Assembly: GCF_000304355.2 (NCBI RefSeq)
Contig: NC_018227.2
Coordinates: 2,294,001-2,358,000, forward strand
From: Methanoculleus bourgensis MS2
GTDB taxonomy: Archaea > Halobacteriota > Methanomicrobia > Methanomicrobiales > Methanoculleaceae
Direction: 5' to 3'
DNA: 64,000 nt
Below the pieces are notes generated by a model. It did no database searches. It saw nothing but the letters and a program-made list of their open reading frames with translations, and was not told the DNA's origin. A program made the position numbers and the translations under genes. The number at the start of each line of letters is the position of its first letter. The first letter of the stretch is position 1. Shown piece after piece: positions 59,957 to 64,000 of this stretch.

Positions 59957-61714
59957 TTAGAGTTCGTAGCGTTTCAGGAACTCGCGTATCTTCCGGGACT
60001 CTATCCACTCGCGGTCGAGCTGGCTGATCCGCAGGTTGATCCTCCGGACCTGCTCACGGAGTTTCTCAGCAGCCTCCTCGTCATCGAGCAGATCCGCAAT
60101 CCCCATAACCACCTGGAGCGGGTGGCGGACGTGGTCGGCGAGGACGGCGAACTGCGCGATATTTCGCGCGGTCATATCAAAGGCCTGCTCCCGGAACCGC
60201 TCATACAGGATCCGCTCCGAGATATCCCTTCCGACAGCCTGGAACCCCACAATCACCCCCTTCTCGACGATCGGCGACTCGTTTAATTCCAATATGGCGG
60301 CCTCTCCATCCTTCCGCCTGACCTCAACCCGGAGCCCCTCGACCTGCTCGCCCCGGAGCACCTTCTGCCGCCCCTCTTCCCATGCCGGAAGGCTCGATGG
60401 GAGGATGTAGTCTTCGAGGTCAGTCCCTGTCATCTCCTCGGGGCAGTACCCGAGTATCCGCTCCACCGCCGGCGAAGCATAGTTCAGTCCGTCGGCCAGG
60501 TATGATGTAATGATGATGTCGAAACTCCGCTGGGCGATCCCGCGGAACTTCTCCTCACTCTTCTGGAGCGCCGCTTCCGCCCGCAACCTCTCGATGACCC
60601 GGCCGAGCCGCTCTGCCACGGCGTCGAGCAGCATCCGCTCTTCCCGCAGGAACGGCCCTTCCGCCGCCCCCGGCTTCTCGTGGAGGTAGCGGACCTCAAC
60701 CTCGCCGGCGCATTCACCGTGGACGATGATCGGGCTTCTCTGTTTCCAGGGCGTCTCCCCCGGGCCGCCTCTCCAGTACTCCCGGCCATCAACCATGATC
60801 CGTACCGCGGCATCGCCCGGGTACTGCCAGCCTGAGGGGAGCGTATCGGCAACCGCCTGCAGGAGCGCATCAAGCGTTATCCCCGGGATCTCGACGAGGT
60901 GCGTTATGGAATACAGGCACCGGAGTTCGTTCATCCGCTGGTCAAGGTCGTAGGTTCGCTTCCTGAGCGCCTCCTCCACGCGGTCCCGTTCAGTCACGTC
61001 AAATGCTGTCCCGGTGATGCCGACGATCCTCCCGCCGGCATCCCGGAACGGCTTGAGGGTCAGGTCCCTGATATGCACCTCATTCCCGACAGTGAGTGCC
61101 GCTTCCGCACGCACGGTCTCCCCCGTCTCCAGGACCTGGCGCTTGAGCGCGGTCAATCGCGCGGCGTCATCGGGGAGAAAGGCCTCCTCATCCGTCATCC
61201 CAAGGATAGACGTATCCGTGAGTCCCAGTTGCTGGTTGTATGACCAGATGTAGCGGAGGTCGCTGTCCTGCGCAAAGACGACCACCGGCGACTGGTCGAG
61301 CGCGGTCATGAAGTGGTGCGCATTCGCATCTCCGGCGACGTCCCTGACCCTGATGGCCCGGAACCCGTTCCCGATGTCTGCGTGGGCCGGTATGCCCGAT
61401 ATCGAGAGCCAGCGCCGGATGCCGTCAGGAGCCCGGGTATGGCAGATGAAGGGGGGCAGGTCTGCGCCGTTCTCAAGCGCCTGCACAACCAACCGTGCAG
61501 ATGTCTCATTCTGGAGGTTCGGTAAAAGGTACCTGCTGAAGAGAGCGAGGATATCCATCCCAATGGCGTCTTCCTTCCCGATATCCAGGATGCGGGCGAG
61601 CGCCGTGTTGCACCAGGCAACCCTCCGGTCATCACCTACTACGAGGAGGCCGTCGTCCAGAGCGTCGAGCACCGGAAGACCGTATGGTGCCCGGTCATGG
61701 TATGAGTCTGTCAT
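59957..61714 (-). CDS. PAS-domain signalling protein without kinase ATPase domain
   Basis: 585 residues. PAS domains: PVLDALDDGLLVVGDDRRVA (about 11-130), ALDQSPVVVFAQDSDLRYIW (about 135-250) and KFRGIAQRSFDIIITSYLAD (about 395-510). A GAF-like region from RCLYSITHLVEIPG lies between the second and third. The C-terminus FAVLADHVRHPLQVVMGIAD has a His in the dimerisation helix position, and the protein ends with WIESRKIREFLKRYEL, a common ending of methanogen PAS proteins, with no HATPase domain. It probably signals through a partner. The start at 61714 has GGAGGGAG three bases upstream. Confidence 0.88.
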   Translation of the reverse strand: MTDSYHDRAPYGLPVLDALDDGLLVVGDDRRVAWCNTALARILDIGKEDAIGMDILALFSRYLLPNLQNETSARLVVQALENGADLPPFICHTRAPDGIRRWLSISGIPAHADIGNGFRAIRVRDVAGDANAHHFMTALDQSPVVVFAQDSDLRYIWSYNQQLGLTDTSILGMTDEEAFLPDDAARLTALKRQVLETGETVRAEAALTVGNEVHIRDLTLKPFRDAGGRIVGITGTAFDVTERDRVEEALRKRTYDLDQRMNELRCLYSITHLVEIPGITLDALLQAVADTLPSGWQYPGDAAVRIMVDGREYWRGGPGETPWKQRSPIIVHGECAGEVEVRYLHEKPGAAEGPFLREERMLLDAVAERLGRVIERLRAEAALQKSEEKFRGIAQRSFDIIITSYLADGLNYASPAVERILGYCPEEMTGTDLEDYILPSSLPAWEEGRQKVLRGEQVEGLRVEVRRKDGEAAILELNESPIVEKGVIVGFQAVGRDISERILYERFREQAFDMTARNIAQFAVLADHVRHPLQVVMGIADLLDDEEAAEKLREQVRRINLRISQLDREWIESRKIREFLKRYEL

Positions 61715-62065
61715 CTCCCTCCGGCATTGCAGTGTATAACTGTAGTTGATGAGCCACAAGGAGGTAAAAAAGATTACTATCTGGCTCTCCAGGTTAAATG
61801 CCGGTTATATCGGCTTCAAGGCGCCGTTTCAGCGCTGTTCCCTGGTTTTCCAATGGGAATGAAAGCCGTCCTCCGGGTATGCAGGGCATCCGCTTGAACA
61901 AGCAGCCATGTGCCTGGGTGGAAAAGATGCGGACTGCCTTCGGTGAAACCAGGTGCCGGATGCCGGATCGGCCTTCATCAGTTAAGCCCGGGATCGCGCT
62001 CCATAGTGGCCTTCACCGGCGGTGCAGCCCTGCCCGGTATCGATAAGTCCCCCGCCGCCGAATCC

Positions 62066-62347
62066 ATGAACATGGCAGTGCGGGTGCGTGTGTGGATCAG
62101 CGGACTGGTGCAGGGTGTCGGGTTCCGGTGGGCCGTGGAGGATGAGGCCCGGGCCGAAGGAGTCACCGGATGGGTCAGGAACCTCCCGGACGGCCGTGTG
62201 GAGGCCGTCTTTGAGGGTGACGAGGTGCCGGTGAGGCGAGTGGTCGAGTTCTGTCGCCGTGGTCCGGCCCTGGCCCGGGTCGATGACGTGGAGGCGGTTC
62301 GCGAGGAGTACTCCGGAGAGTTTGAAGGGTTCTCCATCCGGCGATGA
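62066..62347 (+). CDS. acyP: Acylphosphatase
   Basis: 93 residues. VWISGLVQGVGFRWAVEDEA holds the phosphate-binding loop with the catalytic Arg, and GWVRNLPDGRVEAVFEGDE holds the catalytic Asn. It hydrolyses acyl phosphates. Starts at 62066 or 62072 are both possible. The open frame runs far upstream, but the family start is here. Confidence 0.93.
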   Translation: MNMAVRVRVWISGLVQGVGFRWAVEDEARAEGVTGWVRNLPDGRVEAVFEGDEVPVRRVVEFCRRGPALARVDDVEAVREEYSGEFEGFSIRR

Positions 62348-62427
62348 GGGGACCGCCACATCCCGGGCCGGGAGATCCCTGCGACCTCACTCAAAGCATA
62401 AGTACCAGGGACGAACCCTGGAAGGCT

Positions 62428-63018
62428 ATGGCGACAGATACAGAGCACCGCCAGATCTTCTCCGTGATCCGGGAGCGCCGGAGCGTCAGGAACTACACAG
62501 ATCGTGAGGTCCCGGATGACAGCATCAGAGAGATCATCGCTGCGGGCATCCAGGCGCCGACTGCTCTCGGGCTTCAGCCCTGGCAGTTTGTGGTTGTCAG
62601 GGACAGGGACCTGATGCGGAAGGTCTCCGACTACTGCAAACCGGTCCTGGTAGAAAAGATTGAAGAGGTGCCCCGCAACCCGGGAACAGATCTCTTTCTC
62701 GCGGCGCTCAGGGATCCGGAGTACAGCATCTTCTACAACGCTCCGGTGCTGATCCTGATCCTCGGCGCACGGGAGGTTGTATCAAGTGTCATCGATTGTG
62801 CGCTCTGTGCAGAGAATATGCTGCTTGCCGCCTGGGCGCTTGGTCTTGGCAGTTGCTGGGTCGGCTCCGCCGCCCTCATCGGGCAGAACCCCGACCTTCT
62901 CGCGGCGCTGAAGGTCCCGGACGACCACCAGATTGTAGCACCATTGATCTTCGGTTATCCCGCCCCCCTGCCGCCAAAACTGGAGCGGCGGGAGCCCCGG
63001 ATCACCCGGATCCCGTAG
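62428..63018 (+). CDS. Nitroreductase family protein
   Basis: 196-residue flavin-dependent reductase: IRERRSVRNYTDREVPDDSI, AAGIQAPTALGLQPWQFVVV, the central DCALCAENMLLAAWALGLGS and CWVG segment, and IFGYPAP at the end are all family landmarks. The FMN-binding Arg pair is in RERRSVR. The electron donor (NAD(P)H or F420H2) is not predictable. Confidence 0.92.
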   Translation: MATDTEHRQIFSVIRERRSVRNYTDREVPDDSIREIIAAGIQAPTALGLQPWQFVVVRDRDLMRKVSDYCKPVLVEKIEEVPRNPGTDLFLAALRDPEYSIFYNAPVLILILGAREVVSSVIDCALCAENMLLAAWALGLGSCWVGSAALIGQNPDLLAALKVPDDHQIVAPLIFGYPAPLPPKLERREPRITRIP

Positions 63019-63045
63019 CTGCCTGCCGGTGTGCCGGCCCCCCTC

Positions 63046-64000
63046 TCACCCGGTGGCGGGCGTCGCGATCGCCTCGATCGGGATGATCGGGAGCGTGATC
63101 CGCTGCTGTCCCCTGATGAGCGTCAGGGTTGCCGGCTCCGCGATGGGCCAGGTGGTGAGGAACCGGTGCAGGTCATCGACGCACGTCACGCAGGTATCGT
63201 TGATCGCGATGATCAGGTCACCCGGCCGGAGTCCGGCCCGGCCGGCGGGGCTTGCCCGGGAGACCGAGACGACCTCGACCGCCTGATTCCCGGAAAGTCC
63301 GAGCGCCCGGATGAGCGGCCGCTCCAGTGGCCGAGACTGGCCGGCGATGCCGAGGTAGCCGCGCCGCACCCTGCCGTCGGCGACCAGTTGCGGGAGGACC
63401 CAGGCGGCGGTGTTGGATGGGATCGCGAAGCAGATTCCCTGGGCCATGGGGATGATTGCCGTATTGATACCGATGACGCGGCCACGTGAGTCCACCAGCG
63501 GACCGCCGGAGTTGCCGGGGTTGAGTGGAGCGGTATGCTGGATGATGTTCTCGATCAGGCGGCCATCCCGGCTCCGAAGCGCGCGGCCGAGGGCGCTCAG
63601 GACACCTGTCGAAACGGTCGAGTCAAAGCCGAGCGGGTTGCCGATGGCTATCGCGAGCTGCCCGACCGAGAGCGCGGCCGAGTCGCCGAAACGAACGTAG
63701 GGAAGCCCCCCGGTATCGGCGCGGAGCACGGCGAGGTCGGTCGCCGGGTCGGCCCCGGCCAGGCGGGCAGGGAGTGCGGTCCCGTCCGCCAGGCGGACCT
63801 CGATCCTCCCTGCTCCCTGCACCACGTGATTGTTGGTCATGATGTAGCCCTCCGGTGCCACGATCACGCCTGACCCCGCTCCCATCTGTTCGCCCCTCCG
63901 GCCCTGGAGGGTCTTTCCCACGACGACGCTCACGACCGTGGGCCCCACGGACCCGACGACCCGGACGACCGCCCGGGAGTAGGCGTCAAGGAGGTCGGCG
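63046..64000 (-). CDS. HtrA-like S1C serine protease (N-terminus outside the window)
   Basis: The frame runs open to the window edge (ADLLDAYSRAVVRVVGSVGP before the first internal start at 63948), so the 5' end is missing. Catalytic triad: His in MTNNHVV, Asp in ATDLAVLRA, Ser in NPGNSGGPLVD. A PDZ domain follows (RRGYLGIAGQSRPLERP, ASPAGRAGLRPGDLIIAIND). It is an envelope or cytosolic quality-control protease; a membrane anchor, if any, is beyond the window. Confidence 0.93.
   Translation of the reverse strand, partial: ADLLDAYSRAVVRVVGSVGPTVVSVVVGKTLQGRRGEQMGAGSGVIVAPEGYIMTNNHVVQGAGRIEVRLADGTALPARLAGADPATDLAVLRADTGGLPYVRFGDSAALSVGQLAIAIGNPLGFDSTVSTGVLSALGRALRSRDGRLIENIIQHTAPLNPGNSGGPLVDSRGRVIGINTAIIPMAQGICFAIPSNTAAWVLPQLVADGRVRRGYLGIAGQSRPLERPLIRALGLSGNQAVEVVSVSRASPAGRAGLRPGDLIIAINDTCVTCVDDLHRFLTTWPIAEPATLTLIRGQQRITLPIIPIEAIATPATG

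Overview
The window reads as chromosomal DNA of a GC-rich methanogenic euryarchaeon, most likely Methanomicrobiales close to Methanoculleus. The main grounds are a two-gene F420-type formate dehydrogenase (fdhAB), FmdE-family proteins and a MoeA next to it, archaeosortase A, transcription factor S, a CdrS-like regulator in front of ftsZ, CobY-type cobalamin synthesis, the archaeosine radical SAM protein and an archaeal ornithine cyclodeaminase. The genus is inferred from gene content and from the abundant TTCGCG-rich dispersed repeats; no rRNA is present to confirm it.

Layout. 0-8.5 kb: the end of an ABC-2 permease, a pair of bacterial-PH-domain membrane proteins, a flavin-binding-fold protein, an unrecognised 384-aa protein, a 53-aa zinc ribbon with an SDR dehydrogenase, and an acyl-CoA synthetase carrying an N-terminal ribbon-helix-helix segment. 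9-14 kb: hisH overlapping a PAPS-reductase-like gene, an MnhB-like membrane protein, a 24-aa lysine-rich micro-protein, TFS, and artA. 15-22 kb: fdhAB, then divergently FmdE, a TrmO-FmdE fusion and MoeA with a periplasmic-binding-protein-like tail, a compact molybdopterin-enzyme support block. 22-26 kb: a SnoaL-like protein, two META-domain surface proteins and a TPR protein.

26-31 kb is accessory: a small regulator-like gene facing an array of GTTACAG repeats, a decayed transposase, an ADP-ribosyltransferase-like gene coupled to a 40-aa ORF, a duplicated transposase tail, a two-domain Nmad3-like protein and a broken histidine kinase. 31-47 kb: 4-alpha-glucanotransferase, a 1067-aa TPR protein coupled to an FKBP lipoprotein, a CNNM/CBS protein, a flavoprotein-GT4-GT2 operon, a thioesterase, msrA, a DUF2148 protein, a GHMP kinase and a DUF373 protein. 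47-64 kb: a coiled-coil protein, a TnpB deletion derivative, cdrS-ftsZ, cobD-cobY, ornithine cyclodeaminase, archaeosine radical SAM, a surface protein with an archaeosortase-like tail, tRNA-Ser(UGA), a Cys-rich winged-helix regulator divergent from a flavin-binding-fold protein, a MazF-like toxin, a PAS protein without a kinase ATPase domain, acylphosphatase, a nitroreductase and a truncated HtrA-like protease.

Nearly every intergenic gap longer than 150 bp is filled by short non-coding modules bounded by CTAG (or decayed CTAG) with inverted ends. Modules share their CTAG junctions and form chains. The clearest chain (54062-54970) fits exactly between the TAG stop codons of two convergent genes. 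This is the most unusual structure I see here.
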